NCBI GenBank assembly: GCA_900543145.1
Contig: UQPZ01000001.1
Coordinates: 186,001 to 250,000, forward strand
Direction of reading: 5' to 3'
Length of the DNA stretch: 64,000 nt
DNA from: an uncultured Ruminococcus sp.
GTDB taxonomy: Bacteria > Bacillota > Clostridia > Oscillospirales > Ruminococcaceae
The translations under genes were made by a program, and so were the position numbers. How positions within the stretch are numbered: position 1 is the stretch's first letter; each line of letters opens with the position of its first letter. Below the pieces are notes generated by a model. It ran no database searches and was not told the DNA's origin. It saw only the letters and a program-made list of their open reading frames with translations. Of this stretch, positions 25,163-32,721 are shown piece after piece.

Positions 25163-26329
25163 ATGAGTTTGATTTCTTTTAAGCTCGATTCATTTGAAGG
25201 TCCGCTTGATCTTCTGCTTCATCTTATATCAAAGCATAAGCTGAATATTTACGATATAGAAATAAGTCTGCTGCTTGAGCAGTATATGGAATATATGAAC
25301 TGTCTTGAAAGCGACGATTATGAGTCTGCGGCGGATTTCCTTGAAATGGCGGCAAGACTTATCTATATAAAAACCTGTTCTTTACTCCCTCAGCCGGAAG
25401 AAGCTGCTGAGCTTAAAAAGGAGCTGGAGGGCAGGATAATTGAATACTCTCTTTGTAAAAAGGCTGCGTCAGAGCTAAAAAAGATTTATGCCGGAGGAGA
25501 TATTTTTGTTAGACAGCCTGTTAAATTTCCGGTAAATAAGGCGTATACCCGAACTCACCAGGTTTCGGTCCTTTACGAAGCGTATATGGGCATTTCGTCA
25601 AAGATCAAAAAATACAAGCCGCTGAGAGCTAATGTTTTTTCGCCTATTGTTTCTCATAGAATAGTTTCCGTTACCTCCAAAATAATTTTTGTTCTAAAGA
25701 AGCTTTATAAAACAGGCGAATGTGAAATGACCCGTCTTTACAGCGGGATTACGGACAAGTCTGAAAAAGTTGCAACGTTTCTGGCAGTTCTTGAGCTTAC
25801 AAAGTCAGGTCGTATTTATATAAATGACGACAATACCTTGATAAGGTTTAACAGAACCAATAAAAATCATGTTTCTGATACCCATGAAAAAAATATAACG
25901 GAAAGTCAGGTATGTGACAACGACACTGAAACCGATCTGGAGAGATCTGAGCTTGATAATTACTCCGATGTTTCAGATAATAATATACATAAATCAGGTA
26001 CAAGCGTAAAATTTTCATCTGAGCGCAGAATCAATACACATACTATCAGCGTAAAACCTGAGGCTACTCAGATACGAGTATTGGCGGCGTCTGCTTTTAT
26101 TTCAACAGACTCAGCCGAGGCAAAAATTGATAATAACAAAATATTAGGTATAAGCGATGAAGAAAGAAGTTTTTCTGAAGCTGAGGATTCTGATGTAATA
26201 TCTCCTGCGGTTATACCGAAAATAGTGAAAAATAATAAAAAGCTTGATTTCTGGAGGATAAAATATATGTACCGATCTTTTTATGCGGCGCATACTGAAA
26301 AAAATCTATGGAGATACAGATTTTTATAA
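25163..26329 (+). CDS. scpA: Segregation and condensation protein A with long C-terminal extension
   Basis: Kleisin subunit of the SMC-ScpAB condensin. The N-terminal SMC-binding helices are clear (FKLDSFEGPLDLLLHLI, YMEYMNCLESDDYESAADFLEMAARLIYIKT). The central region and a winged helix near residue 215 (VTSKIIFVLKKLY to IYINDDNTLIRF) complete a normal protein of about 235 residues. The frame then continues for about 150 residues that are acidic and low in complexity and end in an aromatic/basic patch (WRIKYMYRSFYAAHTEKN). That tail has no domain I recognise. It could be a lineage-specific extension or read-through into former intergenic DNA. Confidence 0.93.
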   Translation: MSLISFKLDSFEGPLDLLLHLISKHKLNIYDIEISLLLEQYMEYMNCLESDDYESAADFLEMAARLIYIKTCSLLPQPEEAAELKKELEGRIIEYSLCKKAASELKKIYAGGDIFVRQPVKFPVNKAYTRTHQVSVLYEAYMGISSKIKKYKPLRANVFSPIVSHRIVSVTSKIIFVLKKLYKTGECEMTRLYSGITDKSEKVATFLAVLELTKSGRIYINDDNTLIRFNRTNKNHVSDTHEKNITESQVCDNDTETDLERSELDNYSDVSDNNIHKSGTSVKFSSERRINTHTISVKPEATQIRVLAASAFISTDSAEAKIDNNKILGISDEERSFSEAEDSDVISPAVIPKIVKNNKKLDFWRIKYMYRSFYAAHTEKNLWRYRFL

Positions 26330-26346
26330 TATAAAGGAAAATTTTT

Positions 26347-26907
26347 ATGGATGTAAATGAAAAAATCGCTGTAATAGAGTCAATACTCTTTGCAGGGGGA
26401 GATCCGATAGAACTATCAAAGCTTGCGGAAGCGGCTGGATTAGAGGAAACAGAAACGGAGGAACTGCTAAGTAATCTTACGGATAGGTATTCCGCAAGTT
26501 CTAGCGGAATAGAACTGCTCAAGCTTAACGGTTCATACCAGTTGGCTGCGAAAAAAAAGTATTCACAGTATATAAAAAACGCTTTGGAGATAAAGAAAAA
26601 TACTGCTCTTTCACCTGCGGCGCTTGAGGTACTGACTATAGTTGCCTATAATCAGCCTGTTACAAAATCCTTTGTTGAGCAGGTCAGGGGAGTTGATTCT
26701 TCCGGAACGGTAAATTCTCTTGTCGAAAAAAAGCTTCTTACAGAAGTGGGCAGGCTTGACCTTCCGGGGCGGCCTATAGCTTATAAAACCACCGACGCAT
26801 TTCTCAGAGCCTTTCAGATTTCGTCTTTAGAAGAGCTACCTGAGCTTCCTGAGCAAAAAGCTCAGGTAACTATTGACGAGATATTAGAAAACACTCAAGA
26901 CAGTTAA
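26347..26907 (+). CDS. scpB: Segregation and condensation protein B
   Basis: Two tandem winged-helix domains that bind ScpA in the condensin complex. The 186 residues match the family: KIAVIESILFAGGDPIEL at the start, SPAALEVLTIVAYNQPVTKSFVEQVRG in the second domain, then GRLDLPGRPIAYKTT. It follows scpA by 17 bp. Confidence 0.96.
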   Translation: MDVNEKIAVIESILFAGGDPIELSKLAEAAGLEETETEELLSNLTDRYSASSSGIELLKLNGSYQLAAKKKYSQYIKNALEIKKNTALSPAALEVLTIVAYNQPVTKSFVEQVRGVDSSGTVNSLVEKKLLTEVGRLDLPGRPIAYKTTDAFLRAFQISSLEELPELPEQKAQVTIDEILENTQDS

Positions 26908-26938
26908 AATAAATAGATCTTAAATTAAAGGATTGGAG

Positions 26939-27910
26939 ATGATCGCAATAATTGTTCTTTGGATTCTGCTTTCAATAATCGCAGTTATTGTAATTCTTCT
27001 TCATTTTTCCGTCAGCGCTTATGTAAAGGCGGACAGCAGAGGGTTTGAAGTAAAAATCAAATATATGTTTTTTACTATTTATCCTGTAAACGCAAAAAAG
27101 AAAAAACGCAGGCGAAAAGCAAAACAAATAAAAAAAGAAAAATTACAGCAGGATCTGTTTGAGGATAATATCGACGGCGATTTTGCAGATAATGATATTA
27201 CTGAAGCTTCTCTTTCTGAGCCGGAAGCGCTTGAAAGTATTTTAAAAAAAGACGATGCCTGCGAAGAAAATACTGATACTCATATCTATGAGGAAAAGAT
27301 TGATAGAGAAGATAAGTTCGGTCTTGACGGACTGGCGGAAAGTCTTAAAGAAGCTGAAGATGAAGACAAAAATTCGGACGAGCCTGTTATGCCGAAAAAA
27401 AAATCTGTGCCCGAAAGAGATCCTGACAGTGACAAAAATAAAAAATCAAGAACCAAGGACGGATTTTTTGCAGGGCTAAAGGAAAAATATGAACTTATAA
27501 AGCCGTATATACCTATGGGGTGGAAATACTTTAAAAAGCTTTGTAAGACAATACGATTTACTGATACCGGTATTAATATAAGCGTTGGCAGGGAGGACGC
27601 TCACGAAGCTGCGATTTTCTATGGAGCTTTGCAGGGAGCGCTGTTCAACTTTCTGGGATTGCTTGCGGGTATATTTACCGTAAAAATAAAAAGGGCAAAT
27701 GTAAACTGTGTATTTACAAAGAATACTATCAGCGGGGAAGCTGAAACCACTGTTAAAATTCGGCCGAGCGCATTAATTGCGCTGGCAGTTTGTATAGGTG
27801 TAAATTTCTTGATAATATATTTGAAGCAGAAAAGAAAACTGAAAATTGACAGCAAAAATGAGAATACCGCCTATGAAAGACACGGCGCACAGACGGCTGC
27901 AAACGTATAA
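26939..27910 (+). CDS. DUF2953 membrane-anchored protein (YtfI-like)
   Basis: Protein of about 323 residues with an N-terminal transmembrane helix (residues 1-22), a lysine/arginine-rich stretch, a highly acidic low-complexity region (about 60-165) and a C-terminal DUF2953 domain (about 180-300, containing TGINISVGREDAHEAAIFYGALQGAL). In Bacilli the homologue ytfI lies directly upstream of ytfJ/gerW, as here, and is presumed sporulation-related. The ATG at 26939 is preferred to the TTG 6 bp earlier because AAAGGA then has normal spacing. A basic tail ends the protein. Confidence 0.85.
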   Translation: MIAIIVLWILLSIIAVIVILLHFSVSAYVKADSRGFEVKIKYMFFTIYPVNAKKKKRRRKAKQIKKEKLQQDLFEDNIDGDFADNDITEASLSEPEALESILKKDDACEENTDTHIYEEKIDREDKFGLDGLAESLKEAEDEDKNSDEPVMPKKKSVPERDPDSDKNKKSRTKDGFFAGLKEKYELIKPYIPMGWKYFKKLCKTIRFTDTGINISVGREDAHEAAIFYGALQGALFNFLGLLAGIFTVKIKRANVNCVFTKNTISGEAETTVKIRPSALIALAVCIGVNFLIIYLKQKRKLKIDSKNENTAYERHGAQTAANV

Positions 27911-27944
27911 GGATAATTTATATAAACGAAAGGACGTATTGAAA

Positions 27945-28334
27945 ATGAACGATAATACTAAGCTTGAATCTTTGGTTAAAACGGCAATGGAAAAAATAAG
28001 AGAGATGACCGATTGCGAAACTGTTGTGGGAAAGCCTATCGTAACCTCTGACGGAACGACGATTATACCGGTTTCAAAAGTTTCCTTCGGATTTGCTTCA
28101 GGAGGTTCAGATCTGCCGACAAAAACAGCAAAGGATCAGTTCGGCGGCGGATCCGGAGCAGGAATAACGATACAGCCTATGGCTTTTATAGTTATTCATA
28201 ACGGTGAAACAAAGCTTTTGCAGATGACAACAAACACCTCATATGAAAATGCAGTAGTAAATCTCGTTCCTGATGTTGTTGATAAAATTATTGACTTTGT
28301 TGACAAAAAAACCGGTAAGAAGTCGGAGGGGTAA
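27945..28334 (+). CDS. gerW: GerW/YtfJ family sporulation protein
   Basis: Small cytoplasmic protein of 129 residues; in B. subtilis it is made in the forespore and needed for germination through certain receptors. The family core is plain: VVGKPIVTSDGTTIIPVSKVSFGF, a glycine-rich FGGGSGAGITIQPMAFIVI, and a C-terminal VDKIIDFV. The ATG at 27945 follows GAAAGGA; a longer open frame overlaps the DUF2953 gene and lacks homology-like character. Together with spoVM it indicates sporulation ancestry. Confidence 0.93.
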   Translation: MNDNTKLESLVKTAMEKIREMTDCETVVGKPIVTSDGTTIIPVSKVSFGFASGGSDLPTKTAKDQFGGGSGAGITIQPMAFIVIHNGETKLLQMTTNTSYENAVVNLVPDVVDKIIDFVDKKTGKKSEG

Positions 28335-28416
28335 TTTCCCTGTATTATTTATGAATTAAACCTTTCGTTCGGCACATTATATTATGGATGATTTTTATAG
28401 TAAAGGTGTGTCTGAA

Positions 28417-29559
28417 TTGAAATTAATATCGTTTATTTCCGCGCTTATTATTGCGCTTGCATCTTTTGCTTTCAAGGCTGACGCTTATGAGCTGTCCGGT
28501 GTCTCCGCTAAAGGAGCTATCCTAATTGATGCTGCAACAGGTGAAGTGCTTTATGAGAAAAACGGATATTCTAAGCTTCCTATGGCGAGTACAACTAAAA
28601 TAATGTCTGCTCTTATTGCACTGGAGCAGAATGATCTTGACGAAAAGTTTGTGGTTGATAAAGAAGCGCTTAAGGTTGAAGGTTCTTCTATGGGTCTGCA
28701 GGAGGGCGATACTGTCACAATGAGGGCTCTTGTACACGGAATGCTTCTTCCCAGCGGAAATGACGCAGCTAACTGCGCTGCGGTAAGAATATCCGGAAGC
28801 GTTGAAGCTTTCGTTCAGCTAATGAATGACCGAGCAGCGGAAATGGGTCTTAGATCTACTCATTTTGTTACGCCTTCAGGTCTTGACGATTATACCGATG
28901 ATCATTATTCAACTGCGTACGATATGGCGGTACTGACCAGAGAAGCTTTGAAAAATGATGATTTCAGAGAGATCTGCGGTAAAAAGAATGCTAAGCTTGA
29001 ATTCGGAAATCCTCCGTATGAAAGATGGCTTATAAATTCCAATAAGCTTCTTACAATGTGCGACGGAGTAATAGGAGTTAAAACGGGCTTTACCGACAAG
29101 GCTAAAAGATGTCTTGTTTCCGCCTGCGAAAGGGACGGAGCAACGCTTATCTGCGTTACATTAAACGATCCTGATGACTGGCTTGACCATACAAGAATGT
29201 ATGATTATGGTTTCTCCCTGATGTCAAGACAGGAGCTTCCCATTGAAAACGATACGTTTGAGATAGGAGCGGCAGGCGGAGTATCTGACACAATTCTCTG
29301 CAAAACAGACAAGGTCAAACTGACACTGCCGGAAGGTAAAGCGGAAAATGTAACCTGTGAGATTTTTGTCCGCCCGTTTGTTTATTGTCCGGCTGCTGAA
29401 AACGTACAGGTCGGAAGGGCTGAATATTATTATAATGGGGAAAAAATAGCTGAGGAGCCGGTTTATACAGCTCAGAGCATAAGCGCTGCAGCAGCTGAGC
29501 CTGAAAGCACAGGCTTTTTTGAAAGCTGTATTGAAAAGGCAAAAGCGCTGTTTGAATAA
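28417..29559 (+). CDS. dacF: D-alanyl-D-alanine carboxypeptidase (S11, DacF-like)
   Basis: Secreted penicillin-binding protein that trims the terminal D-Ala of peptidoglycan stem peptides. From a TTG at 28417, 8 bp after AAAGGTG, the 380 residues start with a signal peptide (LKLISFISALIIALASFAF). Catalytic motifs are STTK (S58-K61), SGN (114-116) and KTG (223-225). A C-terminal beta domain follows and ends in an amphipathic FFESCIEKAKALFE helix that probably anchors to the membrane. The position after gerW and before rluB matches clostridial gene order. Confidence 0.95.
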   Translation: MKLISFISALIIALASFAFKADAYELSGVSAKGAILIDAATGEVLYEKNGYSKLPMASTTKIMSALIALEQNDLDEKFVVDKEALKVEGSSMGLQEGDTVTMRALVHGMLLPSGNDAANCAAVRISGSVEAFVQLMNDRAAEMGLRSTHFVTPSGLDDYTDDHYSTAYDMAVLTREALKNDDFREICGKKNAKLEFGNPPYERWLINSNKLLTMCDGVIGVKTGFTDKAKRCLVSACERDGATLICVTLNDPDDWLDHTRMYDYGFSLMSRQELPIENDTFEIGAAGGVSDTILCKTDKVKLTLPEGKAENVTCEIFVRPFVYCPAAENVQVGRAEYYYNGEKIAEEPVYTAQSISAAAAEPESTGFFESCIEKAKALFE

Positions 29560-29594
29560 CGGTCTTTATAGACCGTACATATTAAGGAGAATAT

Positions 29595-30329
29595 ATGGAA
29601 AAGATCAGACTTCAGAAGATCATTGCAGAAAGCGGATATTGTTCAAGAAGAAAAGCTGAGGAGCTTATTGCTCAGGGAAGAGTAAAAGTAAACGGACATC
29701 CCTGTGGTCTGGGCGATAAGGCGCTTCCAGGCAAGGATGTAATAAGCATAGACGGCGATAATATCTCTGTAGCTAAGAAAAAGCAGATGTATTATATAAT
29801 GCTTCATAAACCGAGAGGCTATGTAACTACTATGAGCGATGAGCTTGACAGAAAATGCGTAACCGATCTGCTTGATGGCATACCGGCAAGAGTTTATCCT
29901 ATCGGAAGGCTTGACAAGAATTCCGAGGGGCTTCTTCTGTTTACTAACGACGGAAAATTCGCAAACGATATTATGCACCCCTCCCGCCATGTTTCAAAGA
30001 CCTACCGAGTAACAGTTCGTCCCGATATAAATGACGATCAGCTTGTACGGCTGTCTGAAGGGATCGAAATAGACGGTGTAAAGACTCAGCCCTGTACGGT
30101 TTTGGTGCTTGATAAACAGCCCGGCAGAGTAGTGCTTCAGATGACGATTCACGAGGGAAGAAACCGTCAGATAAGAAAAATGTGCGAGGCTGTCGGTCTT
30201 GAAGTTGCCCGTCTTAAACGCACTTCAATAGGACCGCTCAGACTGGGTATGCTAAAACCGGGTGAGTACAGGGAGTTGAAGCCGGACGAGCTGCGGGCGA
30301 TAAGAAATGCATTGACTAAAAGTAAATAG
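29595..30329 (+). CDS. rluB: 23S rRNA pseudouridine synthase B family
   Basis: Pseudouridylates 23S rRNA (U2605 in E. coli for RluB). The 244 residues have an N-terminal S4 RNA-binding domain (RLQKIIAESGYCSRRKAEELIAQGRVKVNG) and an RsuA-type catalytic domain with GRLDKNSEGLLLFTND, containing the catalytic Asp, and HEGRNRQIRKM. RluB and RsuA/RluF relatives are hard to split by eye; the gene context (scpAB, dacF) favours RluB. A ribosome site AAGGAG precedes the ATG. Confidence 0.93.
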   Translation: MEKIRLQKIIAESGYCSRRKAEELIAQGRVKVNGHPCGLGDKALPGKDVISIDGDNISVAKKKQMYYIMLHKPRGYVTTMSDELDRKCVTDLLDGIPARVYPIGRLDKNSEGLLLFTNDGKFANDIMHPSRHVSKTYRVTVRPDINDDQLVRLSEGIEIDGVKTQPCTVLVLDKQPGRVVLQMTIHEGRNRQIRKMCEAVGLEVARLKRTSIGPLRLGMLKPGEYRELKPDELRAIRNALTKSK

Positions 30330-30343
30330 AATTAAATAAATTA

Positions 30344-30393
30344 CAGACGATACCGTTTCAGCTTTGCAAAAAACTGATATCGTCTGTTTTTTT
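30344..30393 (+). terminator. Terminator after rluB
   Basis: CAGACGATA (30344-30352) pairs with TATCGTCTG (30378-30386) around a 25-nt loop, followed by seven T residues. Confidence 0.8.
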
Positions 30394-30455
30394 ATTTTTT
30401 CTGTAACGTTTTGCAGCTGCGCAAAGTCATATATAATAGAAGGGCAGGTGAAGCA

Positions 30456-30687
30456 ATGGATTTTGAAAGCATTTATAAGGAATACTTCAGAGAGGTTTAT
30501 GCATTTATTTTTAAATTAAGCCGCATACCTGAAATAGCAGAGGATATTACTCAGGAAACCTTTATAAAGGCGCTTCGGTTTGCCGGATGATGAAAATAGA
30601 ATTTTAATTTGGGAAGAAGGCGACGAGATTTCGGCTGCCAGTGAAGAAATAGAGAAATATTTTTATGATGACAGAATAAAGGAATAG
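30456..30687 (+). pseudogene. Remnant of an ECF sigma-factor gene joined to another gene's 3' end
   Basis: An ATG at 30456, after AGGTG, opens 44 codons that read as the start of an ECF sigma factor: IYKEYFREVYAFIF then the region-2 hallmark AEDITQETFIKALR. It stops at 30588-30590. In a shifted frame a second piece runs from about 30571 to a stop at 30685-30687 (GLPDDENRILIWEEGDEIS, then an acidic tail), looking like the last 35 or so residues of an unrelated protein. This suggests a deletion that fused the 5' end of the sigma gene to the tail of a downstream gene, perhaps its anti-sigma partner. Confidence 0.7.
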
Positions 30688-30701
30688 CATATAAAACATA
30701 A

Positions 30702-30724
30702 GGGCGGCTTTGCCGCTCTTTTTG
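30702..30724 (+). terminator. Terminator after the sigma-factor remnant
   Basis: GGGCGGC/GCCGCTC stem with a three-base loop and five T residues. It is an intact terminator behind a decayed gene. Confidence 0.8.
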
Positions 30725-30792
30725 CGTTATGTATAGAAAATGAACAAAAAATGTTCAAGACGTAAAAAGTGAAGAAAAATCTGCTTTTATTC

Positions 30793-30821
30793 TTGCTAAA
30801 TCGTTTGAAAAATAGTATAAT
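30793..30821 (+). promoter_or_regulatory. Promoter of the carboxyltransferase operon
   Basis: TTGCTA (30793-30798), a 17-bp spacer and TATAAT (30816-30821), about 75 bp before the first start codon. Confidence 0.7.
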
Positions 30822-30899
30822 GATATTTGTATAGTTATGATAGACTATTATGCTTATGTATTGGTTTATCTTATAAATTAATTGAATGGAGGAAACTAT

Positions 30900-32282
30900 A
30901 TGTCTGATTCAATCTCAACTCTTGCCGAGCTTCAGGCGCTTGCCGCAGTTCCTGCTCCTGCAAGAAACAGGCTGACATATTTGTTTGATGAAGGAAAATT
31001 TACAGAGCTTGATCCTTATGCTAAGTCAGGTTCAGGTCTTTCGGGAGTTATAACCGCCTATGGATATGTAGACGGTAATCCGGTTTACGCTTTTTCACAG
31101 GATATAACGGTGAAAAACGGTGCGCTTACTAAGGTTCAGGCTGATAAAATAGTAAAACTTTACGATCTTGCCGCAAAGACAGGTGTTCCGGTTATCGGAA
31201 TTTATGATTCTTTCGGAGCAGATCTGAACGACGGCTGTGAGGCTATGGCTGCCTACGGAGAACTTCTTTTGTGGGTTTCAAATCTTTCAGGCGTAGTTCC
31301 TCAGATCTCAGTAGTTGCCGGAGTATGTGCCGGAACTGCCGCTATGCTTGCACAATCCGCTGATTTTACTGTTATTACAAGCGATTCAGAGCTTTATGTT
31401 GCTCCTAATTCGGATATAAAAAATTCTGCTGAAAATGCAGCGAAAAACGGTACTGCGTGTATAGTAGCAAAAGACGATAAGGCTGCTGTAGAAGCAGCTA
31501 AGGAAATACTTAATAAGCTTCCGCAGAATAATCTTTCACCTGTCCCTATGTACGAGTTTGAAGAACCGACAGCAGTTTTCGGAAAAGACGCTGAATCTCA
31601 GGCTAAAGCAGTATGTGATGAGGGAAGTCTTATCGAGCTTTCAGCTGAATACGGAAAAGCATCATATACTGCTCTCGGAACATTGGGAGGAGCTTCAGTC
31701 GGAATAATTGCTACAAACAAAACCGCTGATAAGCTTACTGCCGATGACTGTTCAAAGCTTGCGCGTTTTGTAAGGACCTGCGACGCATATGCAGTTCCGA
31801 TAATTACTCTGGTCGATACTGAAGGCTTTGCCGCTGATGATGATACAGAAGCCGCCGGAGCTGTTAAGAATATGACTAAGCTTGCTCATGCTTATGCTGA
31901 AGCTACGACTATAAAGCTTGCGGCAGTTACCGGAAAGGCTTACGGTCCGGCATATATCGCACTCGCCGGAAAGGGCGCAAATGCAGATATGACCTTTGCC
32001 GTTCCTGATGCGGTAATTTCTCCGCTTAACCCTGTTACTGCAGTTGAATTTTTGGCCCACGACGAACTGAAGGGCGCTGCTGATCTTGCTGCAAAAAGAA
32101 AAGAGCTTGCTGATAAATATGCAAGGGAAGAAGCAAGCGCAGCTGCTGCCGCACAGAAAAACTGTCTTGACAATATCGTCAGCGGAAATGAGATCCGCGG
32201 AGTTCTTATCAATGCCGTTGAGATACTGGCAGGAAAGCGTATTTCCAGACTTCCTAAGAAGCACAGCAATATTCAGCTTTAA
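30900..32282 (+). CDS. Acyl-CoA carboxyltransferase subunit (12S-like)
   Basis: Biotin-dependent carboxyltransferase of 460 residues built of two crotonase-like halves. The N-half has a glycine/alanine-rich loop VVAGVCAGTAAMLAQSADF; the C-half has TLVDTEGFAADDDTEAAGAV, LAHAYAEATTIKLAAVTGKAYG and NADMTFAVPDAV, which follow the pattern of propionyl-CoA carboxylase beta and transcarboxylase 12S. It is shorter than typical 12S or PccB (about 510-530), with the oxyanion-hole segments diverged from the usual forms. The ATG at 30900 follows GGAGG. Downstream are a biotin carrier and a PycB/OadA-type subunit, so it may move carboxyl between an acyl-CoA and carboxybiotin. The acyl-CoA is not certain. 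Confidence 0.85.
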   Translation: MSDSISTLAELQALAAVPAPARNRLTYLFDEGKFTELDPYAKSGSGLSGVITAYGYVDGNPVYAFSQDITVKNGALTKVQADKIVKLYDLAAKTGVPVIGIYDSFGADLNDGCEAMAAYGELLLWVSNLSGVVPQISVVAGVCAGTAAMLAQSADFTVITSDSELYVAPNSDIKNSAENAAKNGTACIVAKDDKAAVEAAKEILNKLPQNNLSPVPMYEFEEPTAVFGKDAESQAKAVCDEGSLIELSAEYGKASYTALGTLGGASVGIIATNKTADKLTADDCSKLARFVRTCDAYAVPIITLVDTEGFAADDDTEAAGAVKNMTKLAHAYAEATTIKLAAVTGKAYGPAYIALAGKGANADMTFAVPDAVISPLNPVTAVEFLAHDELKGAADLAAKRKELADKYAREEASAAAAAQKNCLDNIVSGNEIRGVLINAVEILAGKRISRLPKKHSNIQL

Positions 32283-32327
32283 TAGGCTGCTTTTATAATT
32301 AATATTTTTAGATAGGTGGTTTTTAAT

Positions 32328-32687
32328 ATGAAAAGATATAATATTACAGTAAACGGAAAAGCTTATGATGTTGCGGTTGAGGAAGTAGGAGCAGATTCAC
32401 CTGCTTCTGTTGTTTCAGCGCCCGTACAGGCAGCTCCCGCTCCGACAGCAGCTCCTGCCGCTCCTGTAGCCGAGGGTACAAAGGTTTCAGCTCCTATGCC
32501 CGGTACTATCCTTGATATCAAGGTAGCTGTCGGAGATACCGTTGAAGCCGGTCAGGCTATCGTTGTTCTTGAGGCTATGAAAATGGAGAATGACGTTAAT
32601 TCCCCATGTGCCGGAAAGGTACTCAGCATTAATACAACTAAGGGTTCGGCTGTTGAAACAGGCGCCGTACTTGCTGTAATAGGCTGA
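32328..32687 (+). CDS. Biotin carboxyl carrier protein (1.3S-like)
   Basis: Biotin carrier of 119 residues. An N-terminal strand segment (MKRYNITVNGKAYDVAVEEV) is joined by an alanine/proline-rich swinging linker (about 30-50) to a biotinyl domain with the EAMKMEND motif, whose lysine is the biotin attachment site. Length and layout match the 1.3S transcarboxylase subunit and the carriers of sodium-pumping decarboxylases. It lies between the two carboxyltransferase subunit genes and should shuttle carboxyl between them. AGGTGG precedes the ATG at 32328. Confidence 0.93.
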   Translation: MKRYNITVNGKAYDVAVEEVGADSPASVVSAPVQAAPAPTAAPAAPVAEGTKVSAPMPGTILDIKVAVGDTVEAGQAIVVLEAMKMENDVNSPCAGKVLSINTTKGSAVETGAVLAVIG

Positions 32688-32721
32688 TAAATCAATTTTG
32701 CTTTTGAAAGGATTGAAATAA

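Noticed and set aside
27846..27944. Longer gerW product beginning inside the DUF2953 gene
   Set aside because: The added residues are basic, unlike any GerW N-terminus, and a ribosome site precedes the ATG at 27945.
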